A stretch of 64,000 nucleotides of DNA from Hordeum vulgare subsp. vulgare (Eukaryota > Streptophyta > Magnoliopsida > Poales > Poaceae): NCBI RefSeq assembly GCF_904849725.1, contig NC_058520.1:538646083-538710082 (forward strand), read 5' to 3'. Each line of letters begins with the position of its first letter. The stretch's first letter is position 1. Position numbers and translations under genes: made by a program. This document shows, in pieces, positions 1-10,903 of this stretch. The notes under the pieces are model-generated. The model was not told where the DNA came from and searched no databases. It was given only the letters and a program-made list of their open reading frames with translations.

Positions 1-26
1 CGCATGAACCTAGCTCATGATGCCAC
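1..26 (-). other. Primer-binding site and first internal bases of a BARE/Angela-type copia element
   Basis: Read on the minus strand, the bases directly after the LTR end (11-26) are GTGGCATCATGAGC. This is a slightly diverged form of the TGGTATCAGAGC primer site, complementary to initiator tRNA-Met, used by plant copia elements. The rest of the element lies to the left of the window, so its gag and pol cannot be seen. Confidence 0.8.
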
Positions 27-1847
27 TGTTTGGGGAACGTCGCATGGGAAACAAAAAATTTCCTACGCGCACGAAGACCTATCATGGTGATGTCCATCTA
101 CGAGAGGGGATGAGTGATCTACGTACCCTTGTAGATCGTACAGCAGAAGCGTTAGAGAACACGGTCGATGTAGTGGAACGTCCTCACGTCCCTCGATCCG
201 CCTCGCGAACAATCCCGCGATCAGTCCCACGATCTAGTACCGAACGGACGACACCTCCGCGTTCAGCACACGTACAGCTCGACGATGATCTCGGCCTTCT
301 TGATCCAGCAAGAGAGACGGAGAGGTAGAAGAGTTCTCTGGCAGCGTGACGGCGCTCCGGAGGTTGGTGATGATCTCGTCTCAGCAGGGCTCCGCCCGAG
401 CTCCGTAGAAACGCGATCTAGAGGAAAAACTATGGAGGTATGTGGTCGGGCAGCCGTGATAAAGTCGTATCAAATCTGCCCTAAAAGCCCCATATATATA
501 GGAGGAGGGAGCGGGACCTTGCCTTGGGGTCCAAGGGACCCTCAAGGGGTCGGCCGAGCCAAGGGGGGGAGGACTCCCCCCCCAAACCGAGTTGGACTTG
601 GTTTGGTGGGAGGAGTCCCCCTCCCTTCCCACTTCCTCCCTCCTTTTTTTTCTTTTCCTTTGATTTCCTTCTCTTGGCGCATAGGCCCCCTTGGGGCTGT
701 CCCACCAGCCCACTAAGGGCTGGTGTGTCTCCCCAAAGCCTATGGGCTTCCCCGGGGTGGGTTGCCCCCCCCGGTGAACTCCCGGAACCCATTCGTCATT
801 CCCGGTACATTCCCGGTAACTCCGAAAACCTTCCGGTAATCAAATGAGGTCATCCTATATATCAATCTTCGTTTCCGGACCATTCCGGAAACCCTCGTGA
901 GGTCCGTGATCTCATCCGGGACTCCGAACAACATTCGGTAACCAACCATATAACTCAAATACGCATAAAACAACGTCGAACCTTAAGTGTGCAAACCCTG
1001 CGGGTTCGAGAAGTATGTAGACATGACCCGAGAGACTCCTCGGTCAATATCCAATAGCGGGACCTGGATGCCCATATTGGATCCTACATATTCTACGAAG
1101 ATCTTATCATTTGAACCTCAGTGCCAAGGATTCGTATAATCCCGTATGTCATTCCCTTTGTCCTTCGGTATGTTACTTGCCCGAGATTCGATCGTCAGTA
1201 TCCGCATACCTATTTCAATCTCGTTTACCGGCAAGTCTCTTTACTCGTTCCGTAATACAAGATCCCGCAACTTACACTAAGTTACATTGCTTGCAAGGCT
1301 TGTGTGTGATATTGTATTACCGAGTGGGCCCCGAGATACCTCTCCGTCACACGGAGTGACAAATCCCAGTCTTGATCCATACTAAATCAACTAACACCTT
1401 CGGAGATACCTGTAGAGCATCTTTATAGTCACCCAGTTACGTTGCGACGTTTGATACACACAAAGCATTCCTCCGGTGTCAGTGAGTTATATGATCTCAT
1501 GGTCATAGGAATAAATACTTGACACGCAGAAAACAGTAGCAACAAAACGACACGATCAACATGCTACGTCTATTAGTTTGGGTCTAGTCCATCACGTGAT
1601 TCTCCCAATGACGTGATCCAGTTATCAAGCAACAACACCTTGTTCATAATCAGAAGACACTGACTATCATCGATCAACTGGCTAGCCAACTAGAGGCATG
1701 CTAGGGACGGTGTTTTGTCTATGTATCCACACATGTAAATGAGTCTTCATTCAATACAATTATAGCATGGATAATAAACTATTATCTTGATACAGGAATT
1801 ATAATAATAACTATATTTATTATTGCCTCTAGAGCATAATTCCAACA
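27..1847 (-). mobile_element. 5' LTR of a BARE/WIS/Angela-type Ty1/copia element (minus strand)
   Basis: On the minus strand this 1821-bp block begins TGTTGGAATTATGC and ends CCCCAACA, directly followed by a primer-binding site, so it is a 5' LTR with canonical TG...CA ends. The start, the length of about 1.8 kb and the AT-rich first 100 bases match my memory of the BARE-1/WIS-2/Angela group of Triticeae. The middle (about 480-800) is rich in G and C. The element is inserted in the coding part of an Athila-type element. Its target-site copy on this side would be 1848-1852 (gaccc); the partner copy lies off the window. Confidence 0.88.
492..500 (-). promoter_or_regulatory. TATA box of the BARE/Angela-type LTR
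   Basis: The minus strand reads TATATATATG here, followed by a GC-rich leader-like stretch toward the LTR end. In this LTR family a TATA box in the second half drives the genomic transcript. The site fits the LTR orientation; transcription cannot be judged from sequence. Confidence 0.5.
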
Positions 1848-1856
1848 GACCCTTTC

Positions 1857-2972
1857 TTGCCTGCAGTTGTATATGAAGAGCCCCCTTTTCCCGCAAGGAT
1901 GAGGGAGCATTCTTTTGTCACAAACATATTGAATAAAAGTGAAAGAACGACTAACGAGCATGAGGACCTGATTAAAGTCGATCCTCAAGTTGCATTAGTC
2001 AAGGATCTTGTTACTAGTAATATTGAGGATTCCAATATAAATTTTTGTGTTGTTTCTACTAACCTTGTTACAGCCAATAATAAAGGCCCAATTTCACGTA
2101 CTCCAGTTGTATCTGTTAAAATAGGAGATCATAATTATTATGGGCTATGTGATTTGGGATCCAGTGCTAGTTGTATTCCTTTTTCACTTTATCAAGAGAT
2201 CATGAATGAGATTCTACCGCGTGAAATTGAAGAAGTTGATGTTACTATTCATCTTGCAAACAAAGAAACTATCTCTCCTATTGGAATTGTGCGAGATGTT
2301 GAAGTTCTATGTGGAAAGGTAAAATATCCTACCGACTTTCTAGTACTTGGTTTAATGCAAGATAGTTTTTGCCCTATTATCTTTGGTAGGCCTTTTCTCA
2401 AAACTTGTGGAGCTATTATAGATTGCAGGAAAGGAAAAGTATTTGTTGAATTTAATGGTGAGCCATATGAATTTAACTTTTCTAAATTCTCGAAGCAAAC
2501 TCGTCGTACTGATCTTCCTAGTAACGATAAAATTATTGAAGATATTGCTTCTATTGCTATTCCTCCTAACGATCCTTTGCAGCAATTTATGGAGGACCAC
2601 GAGAATGAAATGCATATGCAGGAAAGGAATGAGCTAGATGACATATTCTTGAGAAAACCTGCTATCCTGAAGCACAACCTTCCGGTTGAGCCTTTGGGAA
2701 TTTTATCGAAACCAAAAGAAGACGTGGTGTTTGATCTTAAACCTCTTCCTAGTACGCTCAAGTATGCTTATTTAGATGAAAAGAAAGTATATCTTGTTAT
2801 TATCAATTCTAACCTTTCAGGGTATGAAGAAGAGCGATTATTGGAAGTCATTCGTAAGCACCGAGGCGCTATTGGCTATACCCTTGATGATCTTAAGGGG
2901 ATTAGTCCATCTATTTGCCAGCATACTATCAATCTTGAGCCTGATGCTAAACCGGTTGTTGATCATCAATGA
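1857..2972 (+). pseudogene. Athila-type polyprotein: gag C-end, aspartic protease and pol linker
   Basis: This is an open frame of about 371 codons running straight out of the BARE/Angela insertion, so the first Met is not a true start. Residues 95-140 contain the retroviral-type protease signature of Athila elements (LCDLGSSASCIPFSLY, active-site Asp in DLGS). Residues 170-180 hold the second conserved patch (PIIFGRPFL). The C-terminal third leads into reverse transcriptase. The frame is cut by TGA at 2970-2972, and the same frame continues directly beyond it with pol sequence, so this is a point nonsense mutation inside one polyprotein. An Arg codon CGA in a CpG context is the likely ancestor. 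Confidence 0.82.
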
Positions 2973-4474
2973 CGGTTGAACCCGAAGATGAAGGACGTTG
3001 TGAGGACCGAAATCCTCAAGCTTCTACCTACAGGTATTATCTACCCTACAGCTGATAGTAAGTGGGTAAGTCCGGTACATTGTGTTCCCAAGAAAGGAGG
3101 TACGATTTTGGTTCCTAATGATAAGAATGAACTAATACCTCAAAGAATTATTATTGGATCTAGAATGTGTATTGATTACAGGAAGCTGAACAAGGCAACC
3201 AGGAAGGACCACTACCCGTTGCCATTCATCGACCAAATGCTTGAAAGATTATCCAAAACACTCACTTTTGCTATCTTGATTGGTACTCTGGCTTCTCTCA
3301 AATTCATGTTAACACTGCCGATCAAGAGAAGACCACTTTTACTTGTCCCTTTGGCACTTATGCTTATAGACGCATGCCTTTTGCTTTATGCAATGCTCCT
3401 GCTACTTTTCAAAGGTGTATGTCTGCTATCTTTCATGGTTTTTGTGAGGAAATTGTGGAGGTCTTCATGGACGATTTCTCCGTCTATGGAACCTCTTTTG
3501 ATCATTGTCTCCACAACCTTAAAAAAGTTTTGCAGAGATGTGAGGACACGAACTTGGTACTCAACTCGGAGAAGTTCCATTTCATGATCAATGAGGGAAT
3601 TGTTCTTGGCCACAAGATTTCTGAAAAGGGAATCAAGGTGGACAGGGCAAAAGTCGAAGCAATTGAGAGGATGCCTTATCGAAAGGACATCACAGGTAAT
3701 CGTAGTTTCCTCGGTCATGTTGGTTTCTATAGAAGATTTATTGAAGACTTTTCTAAGACTTTGAAACCCCTCACTAATCTTCCCCAGAAGGATACTCCTT
3801 TTGTGTTTGATGAAGATTGTAAGGAAGCCTTCGAAGTTCTTAAGAAAGCCTTGATAACCGCCCCTATAGTCCAACCACCTGATTGGAATTTGCCTTTTGA
3901 AATCATGTGTGATGCTAGTGATTTTGCTATTGGAGCTGTGTTAGGACAAAGGGTTGATAAGAAATTGAATGTTATACATTATGCTAGAAAAACCCTTGAT
4001 AGTGCTCAAAAGAATTACGCTACTACTGAGAAAGAATTCTTAACGGCAGTGTTTGCTTGTGATAAGTTTAGGCCTTACATTGTTGATTCTAAAGTCATCA
4101 TTCATACTGATCATGTTGCTATTAAGTATCTTATGGAAATGAAGGATGCCAAACCAAGGCTTATCAGATGGGTCCTTCTTCTTCAAGAATTTGATTTGCA
4201 GATTGTTGATAGGAAGGGAGCAGACAACCCTGTAGCAGACAACCTTTCCAGGATGGAGGACATACCACATGACCCTATTCCGTTCAACGATAGTTTCCGT
4301 GATGAACAATTGGTTTTTTTGCAGGTGCAATCTAATTTCGATCCGTGGTATGCAGATTATGCTAACTTTATTGTTGCAATGTTTTTGCCTCCACATTTAA
4401 CATTCCAGCAGATGAAGAAGTTCTTCCACGACTTGAGGTATTACTTTTGGGATGGCCCACATCTTTTTAGATAA
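2973..4474 (+). pseudogene. Athila-type reverse transcriptase and RNase H (frameshifted)
   Basis: The segment starts in the same frame as the protease part, with the entry and fingers region of gypsy RT (VSPVHCVPKKGG, RMCIDYRKLNKATRKD). Near 3255-3268 one base is missing: upstream pol is in the frame of 2973, downstream pol is in the frame of 3374. After the shift come the first catalytic Asp (YLD), the palm motif [13 protein letters not shown] and the catalytic FMDD box (codons near 3466-3477). RNase H follows from about 3900 ([14 protein letters not shown]). The frame ends at TAA 4472-4474, but integrase continues in frame just after it, so this stop too is a mutation. The protein cannot be made whole from this copy. 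Confidence 0.85.
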
Positions 4475-5617
4475 GGTGTGGATGGAATCATGAGGAGATG
4501 CATACCAGAGCATGAGCAGAAGGATATCTTGAGACAATGTCATAGCAGTCCTTATGGAGGACATCATGCCGGTGAGAGGACCGCACACAAGGTTCTCCAA
4601 TCAGGTTTTTATTGGCCTACTCTCTTTAAAGATGCTAGGAATTATGTTTTATCTTGTGATAAGTGCCACAGAGTTGGTAATATTAGTAGGAGAAATGAGA
4701 TGCCTATGAATTGTTCTCTAGTCATTGAGCCTTTTGATTGTTGGGGTTTTGATTTTATGAGTCCTTTCCCTCCTTCACACAAGTACACTCACATCTTAGT
4801 AGCTGTTGATTATGTGACCAAGTGGATTGAAGCAATCCCCACTGAAAGTGCTGATCACAAGACATCTTTGAAAATGCTCAAGGATGTAATCTTCCCTGGG
4901 TTTGGTGTACCTAGGTACCTCATGATCGACGGAGGATCACATTTTACACATGGTGCTTTTAGAAAAGCTCTGGCCAAATATGATGTTAATCATAGAATTC
5001 CTTCACCTTACCACTCTCAAACAAGTGGGCAAGTTGATCTCACAAATAGAGAGATCAAGTTGATCTTGCAAAAGACAATGAACAATTCTAGAAAGGACTG
5101 GTCCAATAAGCTAGGAGATGCCTTGTGGGCATACATAACTGCTTACAAAAATCCCATGGGGATGTCTCCATACAAGATGGTCTATGGCAAGGCATGCCAT
5201 CTACCTTTAGAGTTAGAGCACAAAGCTTTCTAGGCTGTTAGATAGCTTAATGCTGACCCAAAGCTTGCTGGTGAAAAGAGTCTCATGAACTTGACTTCTC
5301 TAGATGAGTGGAGAAGTGAAGCTTACGAGAGTGCAAAAATGTTCAAAGAAAAGGTAAAGAAGTGGCATGACAAGAGAATTTTGAAACGTGAATTTAATGT
5401 TGGTGATAAAGTTTTGTTGTATAGATCTCGTTTCAGGTTTTCTCCAGGTAAATTACTTTCCAAGTGGGAAGGACCGCACCATATCGAAGAAGTCTATCGC
5501 TCAGGTGCAATCAAGATTAATAATTTTGAAGGCACAAAACTACATGTTGTCAATGGGCAAAGACTCAAGCATTACATGGCTGGAGACCCCATCAATGTAG
5601 AGGTGGATGTGATATAG
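4475..5617 (+). pseudogene. Athila-type integrase with C-terminal domain (stops, altered catalytic residue)
   Basis: From the Met at 4478 (residue 1) the frame shows the zinc-binding HHCC module (HHAGERTAHK at 29-38; CDKC at 60-63). The core follows with D92 (WGFDFM) and D151 (IDGGSHF). The third catalytic position, 35 residues after D151, is Asp 187 (GQVDLTNRE) where the family has Glu. Two in-frame TAG codons lie at 5231-5233 and 5243-5245, where Trp and Glu are expected. The same frame then continues with a C-terminal domain (FNVGDKVLLYRSRF) to the true end TAG at 5615-5617. Stops plus the Glu-to-Asp change make integrase activity very unlikely. Confidence 0.85.
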
Positions 5618-8100
5618 GTAGCCCCTCATGAAGAACATATTGCAACACTGTATTAGACACCGACAGAAGCAGAATAAGAATAGGTAAGAGATACGGTAAG
5701 GAAACTTCGCAAACATCAATAAAAGGTCTGAATTATGTGTTTTTGCAAAATTAGGAAAATTCTGAGCCTAAGTGGAGTTGGAGAGGAACTCCAGGTGCTC
5801 CAAGCGACCTCTGGGCGCGGGCTACCTCCTGGCCGCGCCAGGAGGCCACCTGGACCACCCGTAGTCCGTCTCCGACCCTACTTTGGCTTGTTATCTTCCT
5901 TTTGGTGCAGATATTTTTGCTATATATTTTCCCGGATCGCTCTGGCATTGTATCTTGCGATTCCGTGCGTTTTCTCTTTCGATCTTTCTCTGCCAGGCTA
6001 AGAAGCTATTGTTCGAGATGGTCTTCTTGCGACTCAAGCGGGGAAGACTACACGGGTCGTTGTCTCCGTCGTGTCTAGCAAGATATCAACCAAGGGAAGG
6101 TCACCGGATGGGCTACTAATGAAGAGATAGCCGCAAGACAAGCGGAGATGGAGCGCTTCGTGAGAGAGGAAGTCAAGATGGTCACCACCCAGCAAGAAGG
6201 AGATCCTTCATCACGAGGATCCAACTCCAACAACCCCATCCTTGTGGGGTTTATTAACCCTCAACATGATCTTTCTCTAAACCTTTCAGAAACTATCCCT
6301 CCACCGGGAGTTGCACCTGTGTCATCTACTATATACGAAGCTTACAGAATCACTAACCAATTATGTGAAGATTTCCGTGTGCTTAAAGTACAGGTGGCCA
6401 TATTGGAAGCTGAAAACAAAACCCTTCGACGCATAATAGCGGACTTGAAGAACAACACGTAGGATGAAGAGTGAAATCTTCATGGGTAATGGCATTCCCT
6501 TAGCTTGTTCCAAGCTTTGGGGAGTGCCCATTATCTTTATTTTTATCCTTTACCTTTTATGGTCAAGTTTAGTGTCGTATCATGTCTAGGGAAGTTATCT
6601 TATGAAATAGGTGTTTGCATTGAGGTCTATCACTCCTTTGTGGAGAGTCTTGTATCCGTGAGCGTGCAGTGTCTATGATGGAATATTAATGAGAAGTCTA
6701 TTTGTTTATTTGTTGCACTTGGTATTCTCTTCATGCAATCGATCTTATATGCTGATTCTTATGGGAGTATTGATCTTACATATCAGGTATGGCTTTGAAA
6801 ACTTTATTTAATCCTGGCAAACATAGCATTGGTCATAACAACAAGTATGAGTTTTTCTAGTAGCGACATAGGCAAAACCTTTATGTTCTTATGATTGAAG
6901 TGTTATGCTGACAAGGAAGACAACTTGATGTTTTATGCCAAGTCAACATTATTTGTCTGCTCTCAAAAGCGTTTGCTAGCCAACCCTTGCACTAAGCAGG
7001 AATACTGCTTGTGCATCCATACCCTGAAACCTCAACCTTCCCAAGAGTCCACCATAGCTTCCCTATACGTGGTATTTCACCGCCACTCCTAAAGTATATT
7101 ACTCATGTGCTATCTTTAAACCTTCAAATATTACTCCCTGTTTTGTGCCTCTGTTTTAGCTCATGAGGAAGTAGTAGATAATTCATGATCTTCTCATACT
7201 GGACAAGTTTTATCCTAGGTTTGCATATTTAATCTACGAACCCCTAATACCAGAAGGGATTGGCATGAGCGCGCCCAGCTCGTAAAAGATAATAACAACA
7301 AACAAAACCTCCTTCACGCTTTGTTGATGAGAAATCAAAAAACTTTGGTAGTGATAAACAAAGGAGACTAAGGGGATGTGATCGTCCCCACTTTGGGAGC
7401 CGTTCCTCAAAACTTGTCTTGCATGAGAAGTATTGGGCTATCTGCTAGCATTCGTTGACAAATTATCCACCTCTCAAAATCTTGTTTTTTACAATCTTGT
7501 TGATTTCAAACCTCTAAAACCTCTAGCACATGAGTTTTCCCTACTTCCCTCTGTAAAGGGCTGATCTTTTATTTTTTATGTTGAGTCAGTAAACCTACTT
7601 CTTTCTATCCTATAAAAGAGCAGACACTTTATGTTGACGAAGATTCATACATTTATATTGTTTCATTGGGAATTTCCATATCACAACTTTGTTGATGACA
7701 TCATTGAGATGTAAGTTGTTTGATAAGCTTAGCTAAAGCAAACATCTTCCTTTGTGTTAGCATTCTCACTTCTTGACTAATAACATGTTCTTTCAAAAAA
7801 GGCTTCAATTGATCTCATCAAAATATAAGAGGAAGAGCAAAATTTAAAAGTTATTAGTTGTTCTTTGACCAAGGACATGTTTGCCATGGTTTGATGAGTT
7901 TTTCTAGCCCTACTTTTGATTGTGATTAATATCACTCTTTCATATGAGCCTTATGAGTTGAGATTGCTGTTGAGGATGGTTGAGTTTAGTAGAGAAATTA
8001 TGTTTTTTCTTGTTTGTATTTTTATTTATTGACACTTCACTCTCTAAACTTGTGGACAGGTTTACCGAGCTCATCATTCGCTTGGGGACAAGCGAGGTCT
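5618..8100 (+). other. Post-pol internal region of the Athila-type element
   Basis: About 2.5 kb lie between the end of pol and the polypurine tract, the place where Athila elements may carry an env-like ORF. I see no long frame or clear membrane segments apart from the short coiled-coil ORF at 6148-6462. 5800-5870 is a GC-rich patch (GGCGCGGGC...GGCCGCGCC) resembling a patch inside this element's own LTR near 8405-8450. The remainder, 6470-8090, is AT-rich without recognisable coding content. Confidence 0.6.
6148..6462 (+). CDS. Small coiled-coil ORF after pol in the Athila-type element
   Basis: A 104-codon ORF with a charged N-end (MERFVREEVKMVTTQQEG), a Ser/Pro/Asn-rich middle and a C-terminal stretch with heptad-like hydrophobics (about residues 68-100, including VLKVQVAILEAENKTL). 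It lies on the sense strand, 530 bp after the pol stop. Short coiled-coil ORFs in this position occur in related elements, but I know no function for them. It could be the tail of a decayed env-like or gag-like ORF, or a chance frame. Confidence 0.35.
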   Translation: MERFVREEVKMVTTQQEGDPSSRGSNSNNPILVGFINPQHDLSLNLSETIPPPGVAPVSSTIYEAYRITNQLCEDFRVLKVQVAILEAENKTLRRIIADLKNNT

Positions 8101-8113
8101 AAACTTGGGGGAG
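8101..8113 (+). other. Polypurine tract of the Athila-type element
   Basis: AACTTGGGGGAGT immediately precedes the LTR start. A G-rich tract of this form is the plus-strand primer site of Athila-type elements. Confidence 0.8.
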
Positions 8114-9625
8114 TTGATACGTCCAAAATGCATCACTATTTTGTATCATAATTTGTCTCTATTCATTGATGTATTTCACATTATGATGATATACTTATAG
8201 TATTTTGGCTTATTTTACATAGTTTATAACTTTCCGGTGCCGAAACAGCAGACACGGGATTCACCGGAGAAAATAGCACGAAGAGTTACCATATCAGAAC
8301 ATCTCCAACTGCGTTGAAATTTTGAGGGAAGGAGTTTCCGAACAGATCATGGAGACTGGTCGAAGGAGGGCCGGAGGGTGTCCACAGGTCACCCATGTGA
8401 CCTGCTGGCGCGGGCCACCCCTAGGCTGCGCCCAGAGGCCGCCTGGGTGGTGGGTCCCACCTCCGGCGCTCTCCTTTGGCCTATATCATCCTCTTGACCT
8501 AAAAGTTATGGGGCCAAAGAGTTTTCGCAGTTCCGTCGCCGCTCCGCGGCGGAAACCTACACAGAAGAAAAGACCTTTCTGGTGGGCAGATTCCATCGGG
8601 AAGAACTCCTCCCGGAAGGGGAGATCATCCTCATCGTCATCACCATCGTCACAGGCATCATCGGGATCATCATCACCATCGTCACCAACACCATCTACAT
8701 CTTCATCCCATCTACTTCACCATTGCAATCGGAGTTGTACCTCGCACTATTCATCCCCTCTACTCTACCGGTGTTGATTATTGTTTTGTGGTGAATGCTA
8801 TTGAGTTTTGTTGGAGAATTATTGTTATGACCAGATTGTTAATCATATTTTCATCACCTCTGATCATGATCTCTTTTATGTCTTGTGAGTAGTTCCTTTA
8901 GTTCTTGAGGAAATGGGAAAAGTCTAGATGCTAGTAGTCATATGATGTGGAAGTAATAGGTGTTGATAGATATTTAAGTTATGGTGTTATTCTTCTAGTG
9001 GTGTTATGTGAACGTCAACTACATAACACTTCGCCTTTTCAAGGACCTAGGGGAATGCATCGTGTATAAAGAATGCTTATGGTGGGTTGCCGGAGTGACA
9101 GAAACCTGAACCCTAGTTCGCATACTTTTGCATGAGGGAGTATTGGATCCTAAAGTTTATTGCTATGGTTAGGCTTTGCCTTAATTTCTCTCTCTTATTT
9201 GAAGATGCTTGAAAGAGGGATTAACCGTAAGAGTGTACTTGTCTTAGCCTAGACGGTGCACTAGTTAAGATCCACCCACATAACACTTATCAATACAATA
9301 CATAGTACTAGACAGAATATGGCAAAAGCACTTGACTATCTCTCCCGTGTGTCCTCAGGAATACCTTAGTCTTTATAAGTTTAGTCCCTCGGCTTATCCT
9401 TTGTGTTCAAAAGGATTGGGCCACTTGCTGCACCTTGGCACCCTTTACTTTCCTTGCATTTATTTCCTTGTTGCTTTTACTAGAAGACCCATAAAAGTTA
9501 CCTTTCAGTACTTGCAGTCATTCCTTGCTCAAGATCACTTGTCAGTACCTTCTGCTCCTCGTTGGGTTCGACACTCTTACTTCTCCAAAAGGCTACAATA
9601 GATCCCCTACACTTGTGGGTCATCA
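8114..9625 (+). repeat. 3' LTR of the Athila-type element
   Basis: A 1512-bp block begins TGATACGTCC right after the polypurine tract and ends CTTGTGGGTCATCA, giving canonical TG...CA ends. The end pattern (GGGTTCGACACTCTTAC...GTGGGTCATCA) is typical of Athila-type LTRs in Triticeae. It contains a GC-rich patch at 8400-8470 and a CATCAT-rich simple stretch at 8635-8705. The sequence to the right switches abruptly to copia LTR sequence. Confidence 0.85.
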
Positions 9626-10057
9626 GTACTCCGGTGAGGAATCGTTCATTGTGATTACCCCCAGAAAGTTTGTGAGGGTTTGGATACCACCCCAAGGTAT
9701 ACCACTACCGGTTAAGAATCGCCATCGTGGTAACATCCACCCCTCTAAACGGTGACGTAGCTTCCCTCCAAGTAAGTGAACATCGACATACATCCTTGTC
9801 TCTCGGAGTTGCGGTTATCCCTAACCCTAACCCTCTACTTGTGGTTATTTGTCTTTGTGATTTTTCTTTTTGTACTAGTATTATCCTCGTCTCTTTAATT
9901 ATTTGTTGGCTTTCTTAGTATAGTTAGCACGACTTCCATCTTTGGAATTGTTAGGCTCACCTTCATATTCCGCATTATTGCCTAAAATTGCTAAGAAAAA
10001 ATTAAAATTTGTAATTGTACCTATTCACCCCCCTCTTGGTCCATCTTGATCCTTTCA
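9626..10057 (+). repeat. Truncated 5' LTR of the Maximus-like element
   Basis: This is the last about 430 bp of the LTR, ending GATCCTTTCA directly before a primer-binding site. It matches 23525-24019 of the 3' LTR with scattered differences and one extra block in the 3' copy (about 23633-23690). The left part of the LTR was separated by insertion of the Athila-type element at 9625/9626. Confidence 0.85.
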
Positions 10058-10080
10058 ATTGGTATCACTTCCTCGTGCTC
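10058..10080 (+). other. Primer-binding site of the Maximus-like element
   Basis: ATTGGTATCACTTCCTCGTGC follows the LTR end. TTGGTATCA is the start of the initiator tRNA-Met primer site common in plant copia elements; the rest has diverged. Confidence 0.75.
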
Positions 10081-10111
10081 TAATTTAGTGGCTTAACCGC
10101 CCTAGAGTGAG

Positions 10112-10903
10112 ATGGATAGGGATGGGAACCCGCTGCATGCTCCTCTTCTTGAAGGACGAGCTTCATCCACGGATTAAGGGAAATCTTTCAGTTCTGAAGA
10201 TCTCGAACGGGCCCTCGCTAAGAAGAAAGAGGAGCATGATGCTTCTATTGAGGCTTTGGTCAAAATGAGGTTGGAAGGATTTGGTGTGAAAATTACACCA
10301 TCGGAAAACCCAACTGGTGTGTTAAAACAATCAACTGCATCCGTTCCTAATTTTGGCCAACAACCTTCATGTGACAACAACACCGGTGTTCCGTGGCTAT
10401 ATGCTAAACCTAGAGTGGAGAAACCTAAGTATAATGCTAGGGGAAATCCTCCTTTACTTGATGACACTACCGATTTTTCTTTGAGGAGAGTTGGTATGCA
10501 CGTTCATCTTAGGTTTGCCAACGATGAGATGCTGGAGATCTTGGAGAAAGGTTACAACCCTGTGAACCCCAATGATCTCACACTGGGTAAAGTATATGAC
10601 AAACACCTCAATGACACAGCGATCACGCTCATAAGAAAAGGCATGTCTGACAAGCAGAAAAGGCCTTACATTCACTGGTCAAATGCAAAAGAACTCCGGG
10701 ATAGCATTGTGATGACCAAGACGCGAACATCCTCTCTTCGTCTTGCACAATATGAGATTTCAAAAGGAGCACTGCAATACTTCCGCATGGAGAAAGTAGA
10801 GAACCCCAAGGATCTTCTTAAAAGATTAATGCCACTTGTTGCTGACATATAATCATATGATTGTGATAAGAGTCAAGATGGATTCAATCTGAAAAAATGG
10901 TTT
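10112..10903 (+). pseudogene. Gag part 1 of the Maximus-like element
   Basis: The first ATG after the primer site (10112) opens a gag frame with one in-frame TAA at about 10172. It then continues in the same frame through a Lys/Glu-rich helix (ALAKKKEEHDASIEAL) and Pro/Asn-rich sequence to a TAA at 10850-10852. Frame-compatible gag-like sequence continues to the insertion point at 10903, and the right half resumes at 16555. Gag forms the particle that packages the element's RNA. Two stops and the 5.65-kb insertion make this copy non-functional. Confidence 0.7.

Larger units (their letters stand above)
1848..9625 (+). mobile_element. Athila-type Ty3/gypsy retrotransposon, left part interrupted by the BARE/Angela element
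   Basis: This is a plus-strand element with the order protease, reverse transcriptase, RNase H, integrase, long post-pol region, polypurine tract and 3' LTR. The LTR starts TGATACGTCC after a GGGGGAG tract, typical of Athila-group families of Triticeae such as Sabrina or WHAM; I cannot decide which. Gag and 5' LTR are not in the window because the BARE/Angela insertion at 1847/1848 moves them left. Its right end at 9625/9626 lies inside the 5' LTR of a Maximus-like copia element, so the target-site copy here would be 9626-9630 (gtact). Confidence 0.82.

Noticed and set aside
9820..9835. Telomere-like CCCTAACCCTAACCCT
   Set aside because: Only about 2.5 units, part of the copia LTR and present in similar form in the 3' LTR (near 23780); not telomeric (the plant repeat is CCCTAAA).
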